From CBDEGU01 sp965238045 (GTDB lineage: Bacteria; Acidobacteriota; Terriglobia; Bryobacterales; UBA6623): a stretch of 64,000 nucleotides of DNA. The notes under the pieces are model-generated. The model was not told the DNA's origin and searched no databases. It saw only the letters and a list, made by a program, of their open reading frames with translations. Shown one piece after another: positions 16,017-23,979 of the stretch. The translations under genes and the position numbers were made by a program. The stretch covers positions 186,001 to 250,000 of the forward strand of contig CBDEGU010000009.1 of NCBI GenBank assembly GCA_965238045.1, written 5' to 3'. Within the stretch, counting starts at the first letter, position 1. Each line of letters starts with the position of its first letter.

Positions 16017-17464
16017 GAGAGTGTCCCAATCGTAGTTGAGGGTTTGTAGGGCGGCGGCGTAAAAGAGCATTGTACTAGGCAGCCTTTGCTGCTGTGGCCT
16101 TGGCCGGATTGAGGATGGCGTCGAGCATCCACAGATCCTTGTAACCCATGATCTTGCGGAAGCTTTTCTCGGTATCGAGGAATGCAGCCGTGGCCCAGCG
16201 ACACACCATGGCCGCGTCCTTCCAGCGGGTCACTCGCCGCGTTCTCCGCCGCACCCCGGCGTTAGGAGACTCGACGATGTTCGTCGTCGCCAGGCAGCGA
16301 TGCAGCGACGGCGGCGCACCCAGGCGGTTGATGGTGAAACACTCCTCCATGCCTTCGCGCAAACTCACCGCCGCCTCGGGCCAGTCACCCTCGTACCACT
16401 GGGCTAGCTTCTCCAGCCGCGCTTGTCCATCTTGGGCTCCCAGCCGCCAGGCGGCCCGGATCGCCGCTTTGGCCTGATCGCGCTCGGCCTTAGGCAGCCG
16501 CTCGACGACATTGCGCAGCTTGTGAGCACGGCAGCGCTGCACCGGAACTTTGCCGAAGACCCGCCGCACCGCCGCCCGCAGGGCCTTCGATCCATCGAGC
16601 ACGAAGAGCCTGTTTTTCTCCGTCGATACTCCCCGCTCGACCATGCCCCTCAGCAAGTCTTCGGCGGCGGCTGTGCTCTCAGTGGCGGCGTGCTGCAATC
16701 CCAGCACATGTTTGTTGCCCTGACGGTCTACGCCCACCGCTGCAAGCACTACATGATCTGCGAAGATCAAACCGTCCACGTAGATCACCAGCAGATCCAA
16801 CTCATCCAGGCGCCGCGTGAGCACTTCGTCGATGCTCTTTTCGGCGGCCTCGACTGCCTCCCGGCTGACGGCGGATTTCGACACCCCGGCCGTGCCGGCC
16901 ATTGCGCCAATCACCCCGGCATAGTTGCGCGTCGAGACGCCCTTCATCAGAATGTCGAGCATGCGCGCGCCGAGGCGTTCGTCGTCCTGCATCGCTTCGT
17001 AAGCGGGCACTTTGACCTCGCCGCCGGAGCGTTTGCGCAGTCTGGGTTTGCTGACGCGCAGTTTGCGGTTGCTGAGCTTGACGCGACCGGGCTGGCGGCC
17101 CCAGCGGACCACATCGCCGCGGCGCTTCTTGCCGGGCTGGGAAAGTTTTCCACCGGTAACTTGCTGCGCCGACAGTTCCAGCACGGCTTGAATGGCGGCG
17201 CGGCCGGTGACGTCGATAACCTCGTCGACGGCTCCGCGGCACTGCTCGACCAGTTCAACCAAGGGCAGCATGAGTTGGGAGTTTTGGCTGAGCAGGCGGG
17301 TGAGGTCGTTGGGGCTGACTGGCTGTTGCTTCGCGGAATCCAGAATGTGATATCGTTTCTTCACGGCGGTTCTCCTTTGTGGTGAAAGGTTTGCTCGATT
17401 CTCTCAGAGAACCGGGCTTGAGAACCGCCGCCCTTCCACCTTCAACTAGATTCGGGACAATCTC
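16017..17464. mobile_element. IS256-family element, 1448 bp, with 8-base target duplication
   Basis: Both ends begin GAGA-N-TGTCCC (left GAGAGTGTCCC, right GAGATTGTCCC read inward) and remain similar for about 40 bases, including GGGCGGCGG. The duplication AGCTTGAG is at 16009-16016 and 17465-17472. Eight-base duplications and the Mutator-type transposase fit IS256. It interrupts the TIGR04255-like gene. Confidence 0.92.
16075..17364 (-). CDS. IS256-family (Mutator-type) transposase
   Basis: A 429-residue transposase with a GTG start at 17364 behind an AAGGAG site. The DDE core is visible: LLVIYVDGLIFADHVV (first Asp), LFVLDGSKALRAAV (second Asp) and the C-terminal NIVESPNAGVRRRTRRV region with the Glu. 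The cysteine-containing segment KVPVQRCRAHKLRNV is typical of the family. The frame is complete, so the element may be active. Confidence 0.92.
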   Translation of the reverse strand: MKKRYHILDSAKQQPVSPNDLTRLLSQNSQLMLPLVELVEQCRGAVDEVIDVTGRAAIQAVLELSAQQVTGGKLSQPGKKRRGDVVRWGRQPGRVKLSNRKLRVSKPRLRKRSGGEVKVPAYEAMQDDERLGARMLDILMKGVSTRNYAGVIGAMAGTAGVSKSAVSREAVEAAEKSIDEVLTRRLDELDLLVIYVDGLIFADHVVLAAVGVDRQGNKHVLGLQHAATESTAAAEDLLRGMVERGVSTEKNRLFVLDGSKALRAAVRRVFGKVPVQRCRAHKLRNVVERLPKAERDQAKAAIRAAWRLGAQDGQARLEKLAQWYEGDWPEAAVSLREGMEECFTINRLGAPPSLHRCLATTNIVESPNAGVRRRTRRVTRWKDAAMVCRWATAAFLDTEKSFRKIMGYKDLWMLDAILNPAKATAAKAA

Positions 17465-17901
17465 AGCTTGAGTACGGCTTCCGCATGCTCACACTCAGAA
17501 GCCGTGGAGCAATCGACACCATCCTGTGCGCGTCTAGCGTTGAGAACCGAGTGCGGCTGGGCAACTCACGAACATTCAAGCTAGCTGCATTCTCAGAACC
17601 CGCCGCCAATTCCGTCTGATATTGTCTCACTTCCTGCGGCAGAGCAGGGTACAACTCCTTGATTACTTCAAAGAGCCGCCCCGGCTTAGTTGTTGGATCC
17701 CAGGCATCCTTTCCGAACCGAAACTCGCACACAGCTTCTTCAATCGGAGGCTTGTTGTAGGTCTGGCGTTCGTACATCGTCGACTGGATTTACGAGTCTG
17801 TGGGCGGCGATGGGAAGGGAAGCGTGAGCCGCTATCAGCCAGAATACCAATTATTGAGCGCTCACACCACCCGCGCCGCAGACGGTCGGGGAGGCTGTCC
17901 G

Positions 17902-17994
17902 TTAAATTCCGATCCGCTCGACCTCATCGAGCGTGATCTCATCCGACATCCGGTCGTAAAGCTTGGTGGTGCACGGCGACTCATGCGCCGCGAG
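17902..17994 (-). pseudogene. C-terminal remnant of a tyrosine recombinase (phage-type integrase)
   Basis: Thirty codons read LAAHESPCTTKLYDRMSDE followed by ITLDEVERIGI and a stop. This is the usual tail of tyrosine recombinases, including the catalytic Tyr in TTKLYDR. Upstream the frame enters the G-rich array at 17996, so everything before the tail is gone. It suggests that an integrative element once ended near here. Confidence 0.65.
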
Positions 17995-17995
17995 G

Positions 17996-18292
17996 TTCGG
18001 GCAATCGGGGGCAATCGGGGTCGGGCAATCGGGGGCAATCGGGGCAATCGGGGTCAGGGCAATCGGGGGGGAGATCGGGGGGGAGATCGGGGGGAGATCG
18101 GGGGGGAGATCGGGGGAGATCGGGGGAGATCGGGGGAGATCGGGGGGGGGAGATCGGGGGGGAGATCGGGGGAGATCGGGGGAGATCGGGACGGGGAGAT
18201 CGGGGAGATCGGGGGGAGATCGGGGACAGCTCCCGAACTCTGGGGGAGGTTGGGGGGAGGTTGGGGGGGAGGTTGGGGGACAGCTCCCGAAC
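17996..18292. repeat. Second G-rich array with three unit types, no transposase beside it
   Basis: It begins with GGGGCAATCG units, continues with many GGGGGAGATCG units of variable G-run length, and ends with three GGGGGAGGTT units. Two copies of GGGGACAGCTCCCGA (from 18222 and from 18276) mark the distal part, the same unit that flanks the RAYT gene 7 kb away. It is probably a non-autonomous copy mobilised or maintained by a RAYT in trans. Confidence 0.88.
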
Positions 18293-18540
18293 CCCACTCC
18301 CGCCCCGCCGTCCATTGGGGTCACAGCACTTTCAAAAATTCATCTCCTTCATTCCAAATAACTTAACCTCCCGCCCTCTCATCTAGCCCGGCACCTCCAA
18401 GGTATCCTATAACTGCAACACCCCGCGGGGTCGCCCGCCGCCCCCGCGCACCCGCGCCGCAAGGCGCATTCACATTTTCGTCGGCAGCCGAGGCCCCGCC
18501 TCGCCCCCGGCAATCCCAGAAAAAAGAGGAGAGATACCAC

Positions 18541-19275
18541 ATGGCCACTAAGGCACAGATAAAAGCGAACCGCGAAAACGCGAAAAAATCCACCGGCCCC
18601 CGCACCGAAGAGGGCAAAGCGCGCGTCTCACTCAACGCCCTCAAGCACGGCCTCCTAGCACGCGACGCCGTCCTGCCCAGCGAAGACCCAGCCGAATTCG
18701 ACCGTCAGCTCCGCGAGCTTGAGCACGACCTCCGCCCGGAGAACTCTCTCGAATTCGAGCTCGTCCGCCAGATCGCCGACGCCCAGTAGCGCATGCGCCG
18801 CTTGGTGCGCATCGAAACCGCCTTCCTCGCGGGCGCGATCGAGGCGCAGCGCCAGCACGAAGAAATCTTCCATCCAGACGACATCCAGCCCGGCCGCGAG
18901 GGCGAAACCCAGCTTCTCGGCGCCGGACTGCTCGACCGCACCCAGGCCCTGCTCCATCTGGCCCGCTACGACGCCCACCTCGGTCGCCGTTACTACCGCG
19001 CGATTGCCGAGCTAGGAAGGCTCCGCAAGCTAGAGCGGGCCGCCGAGCAATACCGCGAAAACAAAACTACCAAACAGAGCCAATATCCAGAAACCTATGA
19101 AGAATCAGCACGATACAGACCATCCCCCGGCCCGCAAGGCTGGCAACCCGGCCCCAACTCGCGGCCTCCGCCCCAGCCCCCCATACTGCCGCGGCCCTCA
19201 GCCCCGACCCCGCCGATCGTTGACGACCCGCAACTGACGGCCTACAAGAAGAAAAACGAACCAAATTCCAGCTAA
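18541..19275 (+). pseudogene. Conserved acidobacterial protein with an in-frame amber codon
   Basis: The start MATKAQIKANRENAKKSTG and the following RTEEGKARVSLNALKHGLL belong to a family common in acidobacteria and planctomycetes. After 82 residues a TAG at 18787-18789 interrupts the frame. The same frame continues as RMRRLVRIETAFLAGAIEAQ to a stop at 19275. Where the family usually has IADAQWRMRRL, the TGG for Trp is TAG here. The whole would be about 244 residues with a Pro-rich tail. AAAGAGGAGAG stands before the start. Function unknown. Confidence 0.7.
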
Positions 19276-20100
19276 CCGTCCACGAATCAGAAACATACGG
19301 AGGATAGACGGCGACCCGCCGCTAAACGAGCAAACAGCGGCCCCAGACCAATTCAAACTGAAGAAGAGGACAACCAACTGGCGAGCCAGCCAACCCACCA
19401 GGCCCCCAAGCCAGACCTGCGCCTCCACCCTGACCGAATCGCGGATCTCCCCCGCAGCCGCGGCAATCGAAAACCACCGTAGCGCCGAGCTCGAAGAGAC
19501 CCGCGGCTTTTCCTGGCCTGCCGAGCGATTAATCCCCCAATCTCCCGCGCCCGCCAAGCTCCGTAGGAGCGACACATCGAACAGCCTGGGGCGTGAGCCC
19601 CAGGACCACAGGCCGAAAACAGTCAGCCCCGGCAGGGGCGGCACACCCCCCTTCACCACAAATACCGCTCATCGGGCCGCGGAATCTACCGCTGGCATCC
19701 ACAGCACCGAAACCCCAAATCCCCCGACCCCCCTGTCACAACAATTCAACCCCACCAAATCAACAACATACCCCAAAAACCACCCAAAACACTTGACAAC
19801 GCATGCTAGCCTATACCCGTAACGACCGGAAAGGATAGATCACCGCGATCCCCCGACCGTTTCCTGGCCAGGACAGAAAGCTCGCCCCGCGGTTCATCAC
19901 CTCCTCGAATCACAGAGGAGACAGTGACCGCAAAGGCGGGTCTTCGGACGGCTCTCGAAGTGGACATCCACCGCGAAGGGCTACGAGCGCAGTCGTGCAC
20001 CATCACCGCGCGGAACAACTGCGCGACGTGACCGCGCGAGAGAACCCTTCGCCCGGAACCGCCTGCAACTTCCGGCTGGGGCGGCTCGCCGGGATCGACA
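19276..20100. other. Gene-poor stretch with hairpins and repeat-like DNA
   Basis: No convincing gene was found. A hairpin CCTGGGG-CGTGAG-CCCCAGG is at 19585-19604 and a second, GCCCC-GGCA-GGGGC, at 19626-19639. The text around them (GTAGGAGCGACA, GCCCCGGCAGGGGC) is of the dispersed-repeat kind found between genes in acidobacteria. A third hairpin, CTCCTC/GAGGAG, is at 19911-19930. A TTGACA at 19793 has no matching -10 box at a proper distance. The minus-strand frame 19198-19659 looks like a chance reading of the repeats. Confidence 0.6.
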
Positions 20101-21117
20101 TCAGCCGGAACGAGAGGCGCCTCTCACTTTTTTTGATAAAAAGAATGCGACACTAACAACGAAGCAACCACCCACACAAGACGCGGGGCGAGCGACCACC
20201 TCGCCCATCGCCACCGAACTGATCCCCAAAATATAGGACTGCGGCACACCGTCCCCAACCCGGCGCCGCAATACCACCATCCCCAGGAGCAGATTCAACC
20301 CGACAGAGCCGCCCACCAATCCCACGGCCTTCAGGCCGAGAATCTTGCCGATGGCCACGATACTGGATCCGAACTTGTGGACCGGCAGATTGTTCATTCC
20401 GAACCACGCCGCCAGGGTAAGCACAATCAGAATGGGCGCCCAGACCAGGCCGCAGTTTTGAATCCAGGTCAAGTCGCCGGCTTGCCGGCCGCCGACGGCT
20501 CCCGGGAGCGCGAGACCCGCTCCGCCGAGAGGTCCGAACAAGGGATAAAGCATCGCGATGGGCAGCAGGACTTGCATGACGCTGACGCCGACATTGCCGA
20601 GGCCGGCGTTCAGGCCCAGCGCCGTGCCTTGCACGCGCTTCGGAAAGAAGAAGCTGATGTTCGACATCGACGAGGCAAAATTACCCCCTCCGAAACCCGA
20701 CAGCGCCGCCAGAATCACGAACGTTTCATAGGGAGTATTCTTGTCTTGGAGCGCGATTCCGGCACCAAGCGCGGGCAGCAACAGCAGCGCCGTGCTGACG
20801 GCGATGACGTTGCGTCCGCCGGCGATCGCGATCAGAAAAGCGTTCGGGATCCGCAGCGTCGCGCCGGTCAGACCCGCGACGGCGGTCAGGGTGAAAAGCT
20901 GCGAGGCGGTAAACGGGAAGCCCAGATTCTTCATCTGGACGGTGATGATCGACCAATAGGACCAGACGCCGAAAGCGCAGAGCAGGCAGGGAATCGAGAT
21001 CCAGAGATTGCGATAGGCGATTTGTTTGCCGGCGGCTTCCCAGAAGGCATTGTCTTCGGGTTCCCAGTATCCTTGCTCCAGCGTCTTATCGTCTTCCAGT
21101 CGTGCCGCTTTGGCCAC
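20101..21117 (-). pseudogene. narK: NarK-type nitrate/nitrite transporter, C-terminal half missing
   Basis: The first roughly 270 residues match the N-terminal half of NarK: an N-terminal EPEDNAFWEAAGKQIAYRN, the nitrate-signature region GFGGGNFASSMSNISFFFP, ALGLNAGLGNVGVSVMQ, and the domain-joining AAWFGMNNLP. A complete NarK has about 460 residues and 12 membrane segments; here only about seven are left. From about 20290 the frame carries an unrelated tail (GVPQSYILGISSVAMGEVV). The break marks the right edge of the accessory island. A half transporter is unlikely to function. It follows the second narK gene after 44 bases on the same strand. Confidence 0.75.
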
Positions 21118-21161
21118 TGTTTCCGCCTCCGTGGCTGGAAAAAATCCAGCCGAAATTAAAC

Positions 21162-22694
21162 TTAGCCCTTTCCCATCACGCTGAAGCTCTCGGTTTCAAT
21201 CTGCCGCACCAGCCCGGGTGCTTCCGCCTTCGTAAGCCGGCGCACGACCAGCATCATCCAGATCAGGCAGGCCACGCTGAGGATGAAGAAGAACATCCAG
21301 CAGGTGGTCCACAAGCCGGTTCCTTGCAGCAGATATCCGAAGATGATGGGGCAGAAGAAGCCGCCCAGTCCGCCGAGTACGCCCACCATGCCGCCGACAA
21401 CACCGACGTCATCGGGGAAGTAGTCGGGAATGTGGCGATAGACGGCGGCCTTGCCGATGCCCATCGCGATACCGACGACGAACACCAGGCCGGTGAAGAT
21501 CCAGACGTTCGCCTGGAAGAATATGTGGGTCACTCCTTTCGCTAGCAGTTGTTTCTTGCCTACCGAGTCGCCGGGTTGGACGACTGCTTCTTGCCAAGAC
21601 GACGAGCGGGGCAGGATGATCACCCCCGACAGGCGAGCTTTCTCGAACTCAGCGTCCTCGGCGTATTCGGTATAGGCATAGCGGACATCACCCCGCGCGG
21701 TTTCGACTACGATTTGCCCGGCTGAGACCGTCTTCACGACGCCGGCACTGCGCGCCATCACACCGCTGCCAGGGGATTCGATATCCATACGCGGGATGAT
21801 CAGGAGGCCGCAGCACACGGCGCACGAACCCAGCACCCACTGCATGACCGGGCGGGGCCCAAGTTTGTCGGACATCCAGCCTCCGACGGCGCGGATGATG
21901 CCGGAAGGCAAACTGAAGATTGAGGCCATGAGGCCAGCCATCACCACGCTCATCGAATAGGCGTTGACGTAGTAGGGAATCAGCCATTGCGCCAGGGCGA
22001 CAAATCCGCCGAAGACCAGGAAGTAGTACATCCCGAATCTCCACACGCGCAGGACTCGCAGTGGCTGCAGCCGCTCGGCAAGCGTCTTACTCGCACCTCC
22101 GTGAGCAATCCGCGTCTTGGTGAAGAGAAAGAAAACAATAGCCATCACCACCAGCGACACGGCATAGGTTTTCGGCAGCATGCGCCAGCCCTGCATGTTC
22201 TGACCGTTTTCGGTGAACCAATTGAGCAGGTGCGGAGCGCCGAGGCTCGTGACCGCCGCTCCGGCATTGCCGGCCCCAAAAATACCCAATGCCGTGCCCT
22301 GCTTTTCCTTCGGGAACCAGACCGACATATAGGCGATTCCGACGGCGAAGCTGGCGCCGCTCAACCCGAAGCCAAGACCCAGAAACAGGAACGACTCATA
22401 GGAGTTGGCTTCTCCCATCAGATACATGAAAACCGCCGAGAGCAGCATCACCAGCGTGTAGACGATGCGGCCGCCGTACTTGTCGGTAAGGATCCCTACC
22501 GGCAGTCTGGTAAGGGAGCCGGTGAGGACGGGGATGCCGATCAGCCAGCCGATTTGCGAGGGCGTCCACACGAACACGCCGTTGTCGACCAGATAGGTGA
22601 TCAGAACGCCGTTCATCATCCAGCACATGCAGCAGATGGTGAAGGCCAGCGTATTCATCGTGAGAACAACGTAGGCGTTTCGACTGTCAGTCAT
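21162..22694 (-). CDS. narK: NarK-family nitrate/nitrite antiporter with an inserted soluble loop
   Basis: A 510-residue MFS transporter for nitrate uptake or nitrite export. The first half has WTPSQIGWLIGIPVLTGSL, RLPVGILTDKYGGR and the nitrate-signature region GLSGASFAVGIAYMSVWFP; the second half has MGIGKAAVYRHIPDYFPD and GVLGGLGGFFCPIIFG. About 80 residues near positions 325-405 form a hydrophilic insertion (MARSAGVVKTVSAGQIVVET) between membrane segments, longer than in E. coli NarK. It stands just upstream of the truncated narK and after narI in the operon, so it belongs to the nitrate respiration set and appears intact. Confidence 0.88.
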   Translation of the reverse strand: MTDSRNAYVVLTMNTLAFTICCMCWMMNGVLITYLVDNGVFVWTPSQIGWLIGIPVLTGSLTRLPVGILTDKYGGRIVYTLVMLLSAVFMYLMGEANSYESFLFLGLGFGLSGASFAVGIAYMSVWFPKEKQGTALGIFGAGNAGAAVTSLGAPHLLNWFTENGQNMQGWRMLPKTYAVSLVVMAIVFFLFTKTRIAHGGASKTLAERLQPLRVLRVWRFGMYYFLVFGGFVALAQWLIPYYVNAYSMSVVMAGLMASIFSLPSGIIRAVGGWMSDKLGPRPVMQWVLGSCAVCCGLLIIPRMDIESPGSGVMARSAGVVKTVSAGQIVVETARGDVRYAYTEYAEDAEFEKARLSGVIILPRSSSWQEAVVQPGDSVGKKQLLAKGVTHIFFQANVWIFTGLVFVVGIAMGIGKAAVYRHIPDYFPDDVGVVGGMVGVLGGLGGFFCPIIFGYLLQGTGLWTTCWMFFFILSVACLIWMMLVVRRLTKAEAPGLVRQIETESFSVMGKG

Positions 22695-22712
22695 GTTCCT
22701 GTCACCTGACGG

Positions 22713-23429
22713 TTATTCTTGCCCGGAGGAGCTAAAGTGCCCTCGCGGGTTACGGTACCAGCGAACCACTTGCGGTTTGCGCCACAGATAGGGATTCGGC
22801 ACCACCAGCACATGCACCAATCGCGTAAAGGGGAAGAACCCGATCATCACGTAGGCATTGATGATGTGGATCTTCACGGCCCACGGCATGGCGGCGATCG
22901 CCCCGATCTCGGGATTCAGCGTCAGCAGCGACCAGATGTAGGGCGTGATCGAGGCCGCGAACCAGCTCGACCCCCAGGGATGGAACACCGCCACATAGAC
23001 GCCGCTTGCCACCTGGACAAACAACATGCCGTAGAGAACCCAGTCCGAAATCGTGGTGAGTCCGCGGACCTTGGGCTCAGTCACACGGCGCACGATGGAC
23101 GCCACCAGGCCGACGAGCGTCATCAACCCGAAGATCAAGGCGGTAACTTCGAGGATGTAGAGACGAATCGGCCGGCTGTTGAACGCCAGCACTTCTCTCG
23201 GGAATAGAAACGCCACGAAGTGACCCGCGATGACGATCAGGATGCCGTAATGAAAAGGAACCAGGCTCCAGAAATGGTGCTGGTTTTCGAGGAACTGCGA
23301 CGAGAGGCTCGAATAGGAGAACGTTCGCTGGCGGTAACGCTGAATGGTTCCCAGGAAGAACGTAAAGAACGCCATATAGGGAACGATCGCGAATAGCAAA
23401 AGGTCCAGCGACGCGCCGGAACTACCCAT
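22713..23429 (-). CDS. narI: Respiratory nitrate reductase gamma subunit (cytochrome b)
   Basis: A 238-residue membrane cytochrome b that oxidises quinol and passes electrons to NarH. Five membrane segments are visible. Candidate haem-ligand histidines are in FHYGILIVIAGHFVAFLFP and in VKIHIINAYVMIG / FTRLVHVLVVP, matching the four-histidine pattern of NarI. The frame is intact. It overlaps the end of narJ by 8 bases, indicating a tight operon. Confidence 0.93.
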   Translation of the reverse strand: MGSSGASLDLLLFAIVPYMAFFTFFLGTIQRYRQRTFSYSSLSSQFLENQHHFWSLVPFHYGILIVIAGHFVAFLFPREVLAFNSRPIRLYILEVTALIFGLMTLVGLVASIVRRVTEPKVRGLTTISDWVLYGMLFVQVASGVYVAVFHPWGSSWFAASITPYIWSLLTLNPEIGAIAAMPWAVKIHIINAYVMIGFFPFTRLVHVLVVPNPYLWRKPQVVRWYRNPRGHFSSSGQE

Positions 23430-23979
23430 GAACCACCTCCGAGGGTTGCGGCTGGCGGATGTCTTCTAACAACAGCTCCATGGCCCGAAGTACTTCTTCA
23501 TACGGATTCTTCTTGCCTTCAAACGGCTTGAGCATCTTGGCGAGCGCCGGCGTGATGTACTGCCCGATGACCTCGTTCTTGTCGGAGCCCTCCAGCCGGT
23601 CGAGCAGCGGCAACAGGTGGACCAGGTGATCGGGCAACTCACCGCTTTCCTCGATACCGTGCTCACGCAGCAGACTCCTCATCGCCACCAGGAAGTTCCC
23701 GCGGGCGTACTCCTCGCCGTAGAGCTGCCAGCCTACTTCGAGGGAACAGACCGGATCGAGGTCAAAGGTTTGCGTGAAAAGCTCTTGCAGAGCTTCGACC
23801 GTCAGGCCTTCGGTCCGCGCGCCAAAGCGGCCGATGCGGAGGGCCGCCTCGGGCTCCTGCTCAATGAGAATACTCACGCACTGATCCAGACGCTCCCGGT
23901 AGCTGTCGCTGGGATAATGCAGCAGAAAGCTGACTGCCTCGAACACGCCCGGCCTGGTGTCGGTCACATGGACCTCCAT
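23422..23979 (-). CDS. narJ: Nitrate reductase molybdenum-cofactor assembly chaperone
   Basis: A 185-residue chaperone of the NarJ/TorD family that readies NarG before membrane assembly. Family features are FEAVSFLLHYPSDSYRERL, TFDLDPVCSLEVGWQLYGEEYARGNFL (the segment around DLDP..SLE), and DHLVHLLPLLDRL. The chosen ATG at 23979 lies 16 bases inside the end of narH. A longer open frame exists upstream but would read through narH coding sequence and is not protein-like. The gene is intact. Confidence 0.9.
   Translation of the reverse strand: MEVHVTDTRPGVFEAVSFLLHYPSDSYRERLDQCVSILIEQEPEAALRIGRFGARTEGLTVEALQELFTQTFDLDPVCSLEVGWQLYGEEYARGNFLVAMRSLLREHGIEESGELPDHLVHLLPLLDRLEGSDKNEVIGQYITPALAKMLKPFEGKKNPYEEVLRAMELLLEDIRQPQPSEVVHG

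Larger units (their letters stand above)
15566..17777 (-). pseudogene. TIGR04255-like protein gene, split by an IS256-family insertion
   Basis: Joining 17777-17465 to 16008-15566 across the 8-base target duplication gives one uninterrupted frame of 251 residues. The joint reads LLSVSMRKPYSSWEKFKSQI. The N-terminus NKPPIEEAVCEFRFG, the central SVSMRKPYSSWEKF and the RVGIRYINKILIEA motif are those of the sporadically distributed TIGR04255 family, whose function is unknown to me. It was the first gene of the module and overlaps gene A by 26 bases. No convincing promoter could be picked out upstream. The insertion separates the N-terminal 104 residues from the rest. Confidence 0.85.

Noticed and set aside
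17800..18366. Plus-strand Gly/Arg/Asp-rich frames over the second array
   Set aside because: Open in several frames at once because the DNA is repetitive; no start signal and no domain.
19198..19659. A 153-residue minus-strand hydrophobic frame
   Set aside because: It runs through dispersed-repeat hairpins and the end of a pseudogene on the other strand; no recognisable domain.
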